IMG/VR virus record: IMGVR_UViG_3300032116_001382
Location: 1-22,827 of that record
Reading direction: 5' to 3' (one strand)
DNA length: 22,827 nucleotides
Source of the DNA: a virus
Positions 16,610 to 22,827 of this stretch are shown here, in pieces. Position numbers and translations under genes: made by a program. The stretch's first letter is position 1. Each line of letters starts with the position of its first letter. A model generated the notes under the pieces. The model ran no database searches and had not been told where the DNA came from. It was given only the letters and a program-made list of their open reading frames with translations.

Positions 16610-16974
16610 GATTCATCCTCCACGGGTAGGGTCTTCTGACAACGGTTCCAGCTAACCGTGTATTGGGCCAATTCTGATTCGACGGCACGCAGCTGGGCGT
16701 TGCCGTTGTTCAGGATTGAGGAGCGACAGGTTTCCCAAATCTGCTTCCATTTCTCCTTTGCTGCTTCCCGCTGTTCCGGCGTGGCGTTGTGGCCCCACAA
16801 CTCGCCGAAACTTTGTTCCACGGCACTCAAGGCACCAATGAAAGCGGTTCGCATTTTCGTGGAGAGAATCCTCTGGAGACGAACGCGTGAATTGCGCTCG
16901 TGATTCCTAGCGGCTTCTTCCTCATTACGACGGGCTGCGTCCGCAGCAGCCTCTATCTGGTTATAAGCATCCAC
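16606..16974 (-). CDS. Conserved phage protein between the chaperone paralogues, 122 aa
   Basis: GTG start at 16974 with AAGGAGG five bases upstream; the SD begins two bases from the upstream stop. The protein is helical and highly charged at the N-terminus (AAADAARRNEEEAARNHER), followed by MRTAFIGALSAVEQSFGELW, a W-rich helix, SSILNNGNAQLRAVESELAQ and YTVSWNR. From memory, this combination (a GAL/I-x-x-IE helix, LNxGN, then a tryptophan-bearing end) occurs in small proteins of large tailed phages, but I cannot name a verified function. Its position between two paralogous chaperone-like genes suggests a part in tail assembly. Two features fit a small soluble protein: no membrane segment and an acidic tail (LPVEDES). 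Confidence 0.7.
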   Translation of the reverse strand: MDAYNQIEAAADAARRNEEEAARNHERNSRVRLQRILSTKMRTAFIGALSAVEQSFGELWGHNATPEQREAAKEKWKQIWETCRSSILNNGNAQLRAVESELAQYTVSWNRCQKTLPVEDES

Positions 16975-16984
16975 TTGATCCTCC

Positions 16985-18028
16985 TTACTGGCCTGGCAAA
17001 GACCGTTGAGCCATTAGCATGATTTCCCGACGGGAATCAGGCATGTGTTGCTCCTCGACTTCGCCCTTTTTAGCGATGTGCGCCAGTCTCTCTCTTTTAA
17101 TCGCAGCAGCCTGGGGGCTGTTCAAAGATTCAATATTTTGTAAATCTTCATCTGTTTCTGCCATCAAGAAAATCTCGCCGGATTCAGGCAAATTCATACC
17201 GGAAAGCATGCCTTCAGCAGTCGCTTCCTTGCGTTGACGCTCTCTTTCCCTGCGTTGGATAACCAACCAGCCATCAAAGGCGTCATCATCCCGTATGATG
17301 TCATCGTGCGGTGGGTTGGGGTGTTCGGCGATGCTGTCGTACAACTGTGACCAAGACAGCAAATTGCGCTGCTCCTCGGTCAAATCGACGGCACACCGAC
17401 CAAATATATCCAGGCAATTATCCTTGCAGTTCCATACCGAACGCCATTGATCGGAACGAGCCAAAGCACGCATGACCACATCTGAAATTTGAGCTTCCGA
17501 ATAAGCAGTAACTGCCTCATCAAGCAGGGAATCATTACCCTTGTAAAACTCATCATCTTTCCAGACGCGCTTACCTTTATCGTTCAGCAAGCCGCTACCA
17601 ACCAAATAGCGGGTGCGGGCGACCTGGGCAAAGCCGGTTGCTCCCATCGGCGAATAAATGTTTTTTTGTGCGTAAAGGGAGGCGAGTTCCTGTTTGGCGG
17701 CAGAAAGTGCCTTCCGGATGACATCTCGTTCCTTGGACTTGAAGAATGCCCTAAACAACCCGACCTTGAGCTTTTCAATATCCTTGTCTAAGGTTGCCGT
17801 CTGTTTTTGTCGCTCGTCATCCCAGAGTCCATTGGATCGCAACAGATTTTCTATTTCACTATCGCTGTAAAGTTCGTCTTCCAAAGCTTCAGTTAAGGCT
17901 TCTTGGTAAACCTGCTGGGCTTTATAACGACGGAGACGGCCTGGCTGGCGGATCAGATACCGCTTGCCGTCAACGGAGAAGCGCAGACAGCCCGCAATGA
18001 TACGGGCGATCAGAAGGTCAAAATCCAA
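16985..18028 (-). CDS. Probable tail assembly chaperone, paralogue of the 278-aa gene
   Basis: The open frame extends up to an ATG at 18076, but I prefer the TTG at 18028 (347 aa). It has GGAGGA four bases before it, while the ATG has no properly spaced binding site and the extra 16 codons contain a strong terminator-like hairpin. The protein opens LDFDLLIARIIAGCLRFSVDGKRY. Residues 53-87 (numbered from the ATG) match the downstream 278-aa protein, with AQxVY and LWDD motifs at identical spacing. A charged helical region and a WxSVWNCKDNCLDIFGR segment follow, and the C-terminus is rich in Arg and Glu. Its position after the tail tube gene and before the tape measure supports a chaperone role, as do the paralogy and lack of catalytic motifs. 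Confidence 0.6.
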   Translation of the reverse strand: MDFDLLIARIIAGCLRFSVDGKRYLIRQPGRLRRYKAQQVYQEALTEALEDELYSDSEIENLLRSNGLWDDERQKQTATLDKDIEKLKVGLFRAFFKSKERDVIRKALSAAKQELASLYAQKNIYSPMGATGFAQVARTRYLVGSGLLNDKGKRVWKDDEFYKGNDSLLDEAVTAYSEAQISDVVMRALARSDQWRSVWNCKDNCLDIFGRCAVDLTEEQRNLLSWSQLYDSIAEHPNPPHDDIIRDDDAFDGWLVIQRRERERQRKEATAEGMLSGMNLPESGEIFLMAETDEDLQNIESLNSPQAAAIKRERLAHIAKKGEVEEQHMPDSRREIMLMAQRSLPGQ

Positions 18029-18032
18029 GGTG

Positions 18033-18038
18033 TCCTCC
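18033..18038 (-). promoter_or_regulatory. Shine-Dalgarno sequence deciding the TTG start at 18028
   Basis: The minus strand reads GGAGGA, then CACC, then TTG. This is the best-placed binding site near the 5' end of the 16985-18028 gene, and it lies just past the hairpin at 18049-18066. Confidence 0.65.
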
Positions 18039-18066
18039 AAAGAGAAGAGGGGGCCTTGCGGCCCCC
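18039..18066 (-). terminator. GNRA-tetraloop hairpin after the tail tube gene (terminator candidate)
   Basis: The minus-strand RNA forms GGGGGCC-GCAA-GGCCCCC: a perfect seven-pair G-C stem (18049-18055 with 18060-18066) and a GCAA tetraloop, followed by UCUUCUCUUU. It lies 32 bases after the tail tube stop. It may end or reduce transcription of the abundant tube message, or protect its 3' end, with readthrough feeding the chaperone genes. Confidence 0.6.
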
Positions 18067-18097
18067 CCTCCGTCATTCCTTACTAACCGGGCAAGGC

Positions 18098-19084
18098 TTA
18101 GACCTTGTTCACGGTCAGGTCGTTGAAGGTGCGGAAGCTGTAGGTCACCGTGCGGTTGGCGCCGTCGGTTCCGCCACCCTGGTAGTTGGCGGATTGCAGC
18201 TTGCACTTGTCGCCGAGGTCGATGTCGGTGCCGTCGGCGAAGAAGATGTGGATCGACTCGTCGTTCAGCTGGTCGGCATTGCCGTCATTGGCCTGGGCGA
18301 AGTCGCCGGATTGGGTCAGGACCTCAAATTCCGCAGTCACTTCCACGGGGAACTTGACATAGCGGAAGAAGGGACCCTTGCGGCCCAGCTCCATCAGCTG
18401 CTCACGACCCAGGTTGCAGTTGATGCTGACAGACTGGATGTGGGCGCTGTAGCCGCTGCCGGGGATGTCGGTCAGCTTGCCGGTGCCGCTGTTGACGCCG
18501 GGGATCACCTTGGGGAAGATGCAGTCGTCCATGAGGACGTGTTGCCGACGCACGATGCCGGAAGCGGCGGTGGGGGCCTCAGAAGCCGGGGCGTTGGGGG
18601 TCCAGTAGCCGCCGCCGGAAGCCCAGATCTTGTTGTTGCCCACCACGGTCATCGACTCGGTGGCATTGCCGTCCATCGCGCTCTTGAAGCTGATGGCCGA
18701 GGCGTAGGCGCCGGACACCAGACACTGGGCGACAGGCGTGCCGCTGGCGGACACGGCGGTGTCGGCGTGGACCGACAGCACCAAGTTGCAGCGGGAGTTG
18801 GCGCGGCCGATGAGGGTGTTGTTGACGCGGCCGGAGGTGGCCAGGTCGAACATCAGCGGGGTGCCGTCCAGAACGCGCTCGAGCTGGACTTCGATTTCCG
18901 GCACGCCTTCGATGTTCTGGTACAGGGAGAGCATACCCAGTTCGTAGGCAGCTTCCAGATTGTAGTTGGTGGTGATGGTTGCGCTCTGAAGGCCACGAAC
19001 GCGGGTGTAGGTGCCCGCATTAGCGCCACTGTGTGGGCCGATTCCAACAGCAGTGATGGCGTAGAATACGCGATTGTTTGCCAC
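18098..19084 (-). CDS. Probable major tail tube protein, 328 aa
   Basis: GTG start at 19084 with AAGGAG six bases upstream. The 58-base gap before it is among the longest of the right half, so its translation does not look coupled to the gene before. The sequence is beta-rich: VRGLQSATITTNYNLEAAYE, then QNIEGVPEIEVQLERVLDG. I recall this early block (a tail-tube-like domain with ENIExxPExEVxxERVLDG) from structural proteins of large tailed phages. A Gly/Ser/Thr-rich middle and a C-terminal FEVLTQSGDF and SFRTFNDLTVNKV strand region follow. The gene is the most G/C-rich stretch I counted (44 of 60 bases at 18721-18780), and a strong hairpin follows it, consistent with high expression. Place before the chaperones and tape measure supports the tube call. 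A sheath protein is less likely given the small size. Confidence 0.7.
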   Translation of the reverse strand: MANNRVFYAITAVGIGPHSGANAGTYTRVRGLQSATITTNYNLEAAYELGMLSLYQNIEGVPEIEVQLERVLDGTPLMFDLATSGRVNNTLIGRANSRCNLVLSVHADTAVSASGTPVAQCLVSGAYASAISFKSAMDGNATESMTVVGNNKIWASGGGYWTPNAPASEAPTAASGIVRRQHVLMDDCIFPKVIPGVNSGTGKLTDIPGSGYSAHIQSVSINCNLGREQLMELGRKGPFFRYVKFPVEVTAEFEVLTQSGDFAQANDGNADQLNDESIHIFFADGTDIDLGDKCKLQSANYQGGGTDGANRTVTYSFRTFNDLTVNKV

Positions 19085-19142
19085 GGTGTTCTCCTTGATT
19101 CGGGAATTGGCCCAATGGGCTTACCGCAATCAAGTACACCGG
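19085..19142 (-). other. Intergenic gap before the tail tube gene, with its ribosome binding site
   Basis: These 58 bases hold the AAGGAG site of the tube gene and a short GCCCATTGGGC inverted repeat at 19110-19120. I see no convincing promoter boxes. Confidence 0.4.
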
Positions 19143-20123
19143 CTAGGGTAGATCGACAGACAAAGTAGCTCGGACAACAGCCCGAAAAAGAGGGGGTTTG
19201 GACGGCATCTCGGCAGACTTTATTTCTTCCCAAGTTATTTTGCGCCAAGTATAGGCTCCGGATCCGGCTGGTTCGACCATTTGCGGGTAGGTGTAGCCAG
19301 ACGGGTTAATTTGGCCATCGTAGGTAAGAGGGAAACGATTGTCGTTGGCTAGTCTCTTCTTATCGATGCCCTCAATCCTGCGTTGCCATTGATTAACAAT
19401 GATGTCGTGAAGCTGCTTCCGGTCAAACTTGGTTTCGGCCAAGATGTGGAAAACAACATCCTGACTGTGGATTCGCGACAGATTGCCCATTTGCAGGCCT
19501 TCCATGTCGACGCGGGGAGCGGCTCCGATGACGATGGCGGGCAGCTGAACCCGGTTGGCCGACAGGACGTCCCAGGCGCCCGAGCCAGCTGGCGACTTGA
19601 ACTGGGGGTCCGCCGGATTGAAGCTGTCAAACTGCACAGCCTTGAACCACTGGGCCTCGTCCATATCCAGCCGGACATTCTTGAACGAAAACTCGCAGGC
19701 GATCCGGGTGCCGGTCGGCACGGGGGTATTCAGAACGACTCGCCCCTCCGGATAATTGATCCGGTAGCCAGAAACCCCGACGCTGGTGTTGGGCCGGAAG
19801 ATGCCGCCAACATAGATGCCGCTGACCTGTATCGGTTGGCGGTTGTAGTCGACGCCGGACTCGTAGACCCAATTGGAGCGAAACCCCTCCCAGACCGTCC
19901 CTGCCGTGTAACGCGGGTCACGCGCTGGCCTCAGGACATATGGCTCGGCCCCGTGCGAACCCACCCCGGATGGATAGGTCCCGGACGGGAAAGTCACATT
20001 AGTGAAGGCGCCGACGCTGAGAAGCCCCCAATCAAGGAACTGGTAGCAGGACCACTCCAGAAGGTCGCTAACAAGGGGATCGCCATACTGGCTAACGCCG
20101 GATAATCTCGTTAAATTGCTCAT
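19143..20123 (-). CDS. Neck/tail-completion structural protein, 326 aa
   Basis: ATG at 20123 overlaps the upstream stop by four bases (ATGA), indicating coupled translation. The N-terminus (SGVSQYGDPLVSDLLEW) leads into a Gly, Ser and Pro-rich beta region with aromatic residues. Later blocks include YVGGIFRPNTSVGVSGYRIN, FSFKNVRLDMDE and a helix with HDIIVNQWQRRIEGIDKKRL, and the protein ends in RAVVRATLSVDLP. I do not recognise a named family. Its place directly before the tube gene and after the probable gp10-like neck gene suggests a tail terminator or head-tail joining protein. There is no signal peptide or membrane helix. Confidence 0.6.
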   Translation of the reverse strand: MSNLTRLSGVSQYGDPLVSDLLEWSCYQFLDWGLLSVGAFTNVTFPSGTYPSGVGSHGAEPYVLRPARDPRYTAGTVWEGFRSNWVYESGVDYNRQPIQVSGIYVGGIFRPNTSVGVSGYRINYPEGRVVLNTPVPTGTRIACEFSFKNVRLDMDEAQWFKAVQFDSFNPADPQFKSPAGSGAWDVLSANRVQLPAIVIGAAPRVDMEGLQMGNLSRIHSQDVVFHILAETKFDRKQLHDIIVNQWQRRIEGIDKKRLANDNRFPLTYDGQINPSGYTYPQMVEPAGSGAYTWRKITWEEIKSAEMPSKPPLFRAVVRATLSVDLP

Positions 20124-20803
20124 GACAAGGCGTCCCTAATTTTCTGGACAAGAATTTCCTTGATTCTCTCTTCCGCTCTTACTCCTGCTCTAGTGATCCA
20201 GTTATTTCCAGCAGTACCAGCATAAAAGGGAGCAATTCGGAAGTTTTTCTTGGATTCTCCGCTTTTCACCATGATGGCATCGTTGGTTCTAGAAGCTGGG
20301 CTGTTGTGGCCGTACATTACATAGTAATCGCTAATGATTACTTCTGTTCCGCTGTACAATAACCAGGAAAGCCACTCAACTTCACCGCCGTAGCTGCTGT
20401 ATGAGGCTTCACCCAGATTTAATAAGAATTTCAAGTCTTGAGGAACGATAACCACACGCAAGCCACCTAACGAAGAAACGGTGCCGAAATAATATTTGCC
20501 TGTGGATTTAATCACATCGACCCTCAATGCACCGACTACCGCCTCGATAATCGCATTAACAGTAGATTCGGGGTCTTCAATACCTAATTCACCCTGTAGG
20601 CCCATTTCTCGGGCCGATTGGACTTCCATGAATAGGGCTTTATATTCTCTGCTGGTTTTTAGGGACTGGCGAAGAATTCTTCTGCATTCATTCCGGGCAT
20701 TTTTTGCGGCCCTAGAAAGAGCAAAGTTAATCCGGATTGCCCAACGCTCCATGAGTGCTGGCCCAAACTCTTCCGGATTAACCTTTATGTCAAAACCGAT
20801 CAC
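20120..20803 (-). CDS. Neck or tail-completion protein (HK97 gp10-like candidate), 227 aa
   Basis: A TTG at 20833 opens the longest frame, but I prefer the GTG at 20803, which overlaps the upstream TGA by four bases (GTGA) with GAGGA upstream. The protein then begins VIGFDIKVNPEEFGPALMER. A long N-terminal helix (ALSRAAKNARNECRRILRQS) is followed by strands and a WLSWLLYSGTEVIISDYYVM block, then an aromatic C-terminal segment with FYAGTAGNNWITRA. The helix, WLxWLL block and C-terminal NWITRA pattern match what I recall of conserved phage neck or tail-completion proteins. The gp10-like label is an inference. G/C content is lower than in the neighbours. Confidence 0.6.
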   Translation of the reverse strand: MIGFDIKVNPEEFGPALMERWAIRINFALSRAAKNARNECRRILRQSLKTSREYKALFMEVQSAREMGLQGELGIEDPESTVNAIIEAVVGALRVDVIKSTGKYYFGTVSSLGGLRVVIVPQDLKFLLNLGEASYSSYGGEVEWLSWLLYSGTEVIISDYYVMYGHNSPASRTNDAIMVKSGESKKNFRIAPFYAGTAGNNWITRAGVRAEERIKEILVQKIRDALS

Positions 20804-21321
20804 GCCCCGATCCTCGTCCAGGTGGCCGTCCAAAACTTGCCCTGAGCGATATTGTTGGTATCGACTGGTTCGCCGTACATCTCGTAGGTCAGGCGAAGGG
20901 CGTTGGAAAGATCACTCTGAACGATGATTTTGCGGGTCTGGAGCACATCTGCCAGGTCAGCCATCATCCCCTTAGTGGTGATAACTCCATCTGGCACTTG
21001 ATATCTTGTTGGCATATTCTGCAAGAATCTTGCAGGAACTGTGCTGACCAACAGCTTGATCGATTTGGTGATCTCTCTGGAATGCAATCCCTGACCATTG
21101 CAGGATGGGCAAACGGAACCGTTCGGGAAGGGGAGGGGGCCACCCGTGCGCCAATGATTGGAGGACTTGTTGCCAATCTCGTCGAACAAGCAGTTGGCGC
21201 ACGGTTCCCAAGTCGGGGGATAAACCAGGAGACAGGTCTTCCCCAACTGATCGATGAGATCCGTGATGGCTTGCTCAGCCACCGTGCGGATCTCCTGGTC
21301 GATCGAAAAGAGGTAGGCCAT
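20800..21321 (-). CDS. Neck/head-completion protein with zinc knuckle, 173 aa
   Basis: ATG at 21321 overlaps the upstream stop by one base (TAATG). The N-terminal helix (DQEIRTVAEQAITDLIDQLG) is followed by a cysteine pair C41/C44 (CANC) and, after a 26-residue loop rich in Trp, Gly and Pro, C71/C74 (CPSC) with NGQG. This is a treble-clef or rubredoxin-like zinc site. The C-terminal half has strands and helices typical of small adaptor proteins. The surrounding connector and neck genes suggest a head-tail stopper or adaptor. A structural zinc site is inferred from the four cysteines; no catalytic residues are seen. Confidence 0.65.
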   Translation of the reverse strand: MAYLFSIDQEIRTVAEQAITDLIDQLGKTCLLVYPPTWEPCANCLFDEIGNKSSNHWRTGGPLPFPNGSVCPSCNGQGLHSREITKSIKLLVSTVPARFLQNMPTRYQVPDGVITTKGMMADLADVLQTRKIIVQSDLSNALRLTYEMYGEPVDTNNIAQGKFWTATWTRIGA

Positions 21322-21848
21322 TACTGGATCCGGCGTCCGATGATGTTGATGTCGCCCGTCACGCCCGCCCCGCCTGCCGACAGCGTGATGATGACGGCGG
21401 TGTTGGGGGAGCAGACCTTGGGCGGATAGAAGTTGACCGACTCAAAGCCAGCACCAGTGATGGGGGCCTTGTAGACCACATTGCCGGAGCCGTCTTCAAT
21501 CTTGACGATGGCGCCGGAGGCGGGGGTGGCGTTGTAGCCAAAGGTGAGGCCGGTGATCACATGGTTGCGACCCGGGCCGGCAGCCGGCAAATTGATGACC
21601 GCGGCGGCATTGGTGCCGGTGGCGTAATCTCCGGACGCAACGGGCAAAGTCTCAAACTTGTCCTCGTTCCAGGACAGGTAACGCTGGTCAAGCGAGACGC
21701 CGACTTTGCCGGTGTTGATGTCAGCCACGACATTGGCGCGGCGGTCGAGGGTGGTGACCAGGCCGGAGGGATTGCTCTGGGGGACGGCGCAAATGACCGC
21801 CGAACCGTCCTTGATCGGGTTGCCGCCGGGTTGGTATGCGATTGCCAT
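21321..21848 (-). CDS. Probable capsid decoration or head fibre-like protein, 175 aa
   Basis: ATG at 21848 with AAGGAG about ten bases upstream, inside the end of the previous gene. The sequence is low in charge, rich in Gly, Ala, Ser and Val, and almost all predicted beta. Key stretches are ITGLTFGYNATPASGAIVKI, DGSGNVVYKAPITGAGFESV and ITLSAGGAGVTGDINIIGRR. This alternating pattern suggests a jelly-roll or Ig-like decoration domain. A short N-terminal part (DGSAVICAVPQSNPSG, then DLRRANVVAD-like polar residues) could anchor it to the capsid. The gene sits in the head-neck cluster. It could also be a minor head or tail structural protein. Confidence 0.5.
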   Translation of the reverse strand: MAIAYQPGGNPIKDGSAVICAVPQSNPSGLVTTLDRRANVVADINTGKVGVSLDQRYLSWNEDKFETLPVASGDYATGTNAAAVINLPAAGPGRNHVITGLTFGYNATPASGAIVKIEDGSGNVVYKAPITGAGFESVNFYPPKVCSPNTAVIITLSAGGAGVTGDINIIGRRIQ

Positions 21849-21849
21849 G

Positions 21850-22059
21850 TCAGTTCTTCTCCTTGATTCTCATTGGCCAGAAAAGGTGCCCTAGGACAAC
21901 GCCGACGAGCAAAGGCACCACAGGCTCTCGTTGCGCCAAATCCAGAATGACCGTGCTGAAGGTGTAATCGCTGCCCCAGGCGAGGATGGCAAAGAGGTCG
22001 TAGCAGGCGATGATCAGGACGATCAGGCCGATCATGATGTAGGTGGGTGTTCCCTTCAT
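21850..22059 (-). CDS. Small two-helix membrane protein (holin-like candidate), 69 aa
   Basis: ATG at 22059 with GGGAGG closely upstream. Two hydrophobic stretches lie at about residues 8-27 (IMIGLIVLIIACYDLFAIL) and 48-60 (VPLLVGVVLGHLF), joined by a polar linker (DYTFSTVILDLAQRE) and ended by a positive tail (RIKEKN). This is the build of a small two-helix phage membrane protein, and I recall similar VxxGHLFW endings in small membrane proteins of large phages. A holin is the obvious guess but is unproven, and no endolysin gene is next to it. Its setting inside the structural operon is unusual. Confidence 0.65.
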   Translation of the reverse strand: MKGTPTYIMIGLIVLIIACYDLFAILAWGSDYTFSTVILDLAQREPVVPLLVGVVLGHLFWPMRIKEKN

Positions 22060-22070
22060 GGCGACCTCCC

Positions 22071-22610
22071 TTAGCGGATGAATGTCTGGCGACCTTCGGG
22101 GACCGGGTAGTAGTTCTGATCGCCGTAACCGGCGAAGATGCGGAAGGGGCTGAGGATGGCGGCACCAGCAACGACCCCGGCCCGGCCAGCCTTGTATTCC
22201 AGTTTGGCGTCGTCGTAGGCCTTGCAGTAGCCCTCCTTGAGCAGGGCGATACGTCCCTGGAGGGGGCCTCTAAGATCGATTGCCGAAGAGCCGTCTCGGA
22301 TGGAGATGCCCTGTCGTACCGCGTTCCGGGCCTCGCCGCGCTCGGTGATGCAAGCAGCTTTGAGACAGACTAGGTTGATGAAGTTGTCATCCCTTGTGGG
22401 GCTGGCCTCGTCACGGTCGGTGGGGTCGGGGGTGATGGACAGAGCCTGGACATCGGCCTCGTAAACGAGGGGGAAATTCAACTCGCTCAACACCAGCTGG
22501 GCGGCGGCACAGATCGTCTGATAGACCCTTTGGTCCGAAAACTGGTACGGAACCGTGAAGTCGTTCAGCAGAACCCTCAAGAGGGTTCCCATTTCTGTTT
22601 GCCAGCTCAT
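22071..22610 (-). CDS. Probable head-tail connector/adaptor protein, 179 aa
   Basis: ATG at 22610 with AGGAGGT seven bases upstream. The protein is mainly helical: MSWQTEMGTLLRVLLNDFTV, then a short beta segment, FINLVCLKAACITERGEARN, SIRDGSSAIDLRGPLQG, RIALLKEGYCKAYDDAKLEY and a hydrophobic, Gly-rich AGRAGVVAGAAILSPF near the end. The helical N-terminal half with an Asp/Gly-rich loop and a long C-terminal helix resembles head-tail adaptor proteins (gp6-type), but I cannot confirm the family. It begins the neck cluster, so a role at the portal vertex is plausible. An alternative is a general virion structural protein. Confidence 0.5.
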   Translation of the reverse strand: MSWQTEMGTLLRVLLNDFTVPYQFSDQRVYQTICAAAQLVLSELNFPLVYEADVQALSITPDPTDRDEASPTRDDNFINLVCLKAACITERGEARNAVRQGISIRDGSSAIDLRGPLQGRIALLKEGYCKAYDDAKLEYKAGRAGVVAGAAILSPFRIFAGYGDQNYYPVPEGRQTFIR

Positions 22611-22642
22611 CAGCGCACCTCCTACTGGAGATACACCGCAGG

Positions 22643-22827
22643 CTATTCGACCAGATAGACTGAAATGTGGCCGGTGGCCGGGGTCAGGACATGCCCGTTG
22701 GACAGGGTGGTGCGGATTTCAAAGGGATGGAAGCCGTTGCCCAAAAAGTACATGGTGGCCCGGGCAATCATGATTTCCAGTTTGCCGTTGACGAAGGGAA
22801 GGGGCTTGGAGAAGTCATCTCGAAATA
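22643..22827 (-). CDS. C-terminal end of an unrecognised gene (partial)
   Basis: The reverse strand from the right edge reads open for 60 codons to a TAG at 22643-22645. The translation begins RDDFSKPLPFVNGKLEI and ends HISVYLVE. Beta-strand-like blocks (RATMYFLGNGFHPFEI, TTLSNGHVLT) dominate. The start lies outside the window. The frame leads into the SD of the next gene about 20 bases later, which supports its reality. I do not recognise a family; a head structural or decoration protein is a guess from position. Confidence 0.6.
   Translation of the reverse strand, partial: FRDDFSKPLPFVNGKLEIMIARATMYFLGNGFHPFEIRTTLSNGHVLTPATGHISVYLVE

Noticed and set aside
16600-16620. Programmed frameshift between the 122- and 278-residue genes
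   Set aside because: No slippery heptamer in the overlap; the second gene has its own GTG and Shine-Dalgarno sequence.
19110-19120. Short inverted repeat GCCCATTGGGC before the tail tube gene
   Set aside because: Four-pair stem with a three-base loop and no U tract; too weak to call a terminator or operator.
17903-19168. Long plus-strand open frame of 421 codons
   Set aside because: It lies antisense to the tail tube and chaperone genes and its Val/Gly/Ala-rich translation is typical of a shadow in G/C-rich coding DNA. No ribosome binding site or recognisable domain.

Overview
The window is one block of late structural genes from a tailed bacteriophage (Caudoviricetes). Every gene I can support lies on the minus strand, so transcription runs from the right edge to the left edge. 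Genes abut or overlap by 1 to 34 bases, and the longest gaps are under 100 bases. There is no host housekeeping gene, tRNA, CRISPR array or insertion sequence. The order is the classical one for long tails: head and neck genes, tail tube, assembly chaperones, tape measure, then tail tip or baseplate. The host cannot be named from the sequence. No sheath gene sits beside the tube gene, which favours a non-contractile (siphovirus-like) tail, but a sheath elsewhere in the genome is not excluded.

Right part (about 22827 to 19143): the end of an unknown beta-rich gene; a probable connector protein (22071-22610); a 69-residue two-helix membrane protein; a probable capsid decoration protein; a neck protein with a CxxC...CxxC zinc knuckle; a neck or tail-completion protein; and a 326-residue structural protein. 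Several are joined by stop/start overlaps (TAATG, GTGA, ATGA), pointing to coupled translation.

Middle part (19084 to 15773): the probable tail tube protein, followed at once by a GNRA-loop hairpin that looks like a terminator. Then come two paralogous chaperone-like genes with a 122-residue conserved phage protein between them. The second paralogue ends in a striking seven-residue repeat. Another hairpin fills the gap before the tape measure gene.

Left part (15684 to 1): a giant tape measure protein of 3864 residues takes half of the window. It holds a TP901-type N-terminal domain, an embedded HExxH metallopeptidase-like domain, a polyproline linker, a glycine-zipper hydrophobic segment, four GGxVPGxG-type repeats, and a mosaic base composition (25-35% GC patches inside a frame whose ends are about 62% GC). 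It is followed by a beta-strand repeat protein, a 552-residue tail structural protein, and a probable baseplate or tail hub protein that runs off the left edge.

The most interesting points are the size and modular build of the tape measure protein with its protease-like insert, the paralogous chaperone pair with the heptad repeat, and the terminator-like hairpin that moves the start of the 16985-18028 gene to a TTG.
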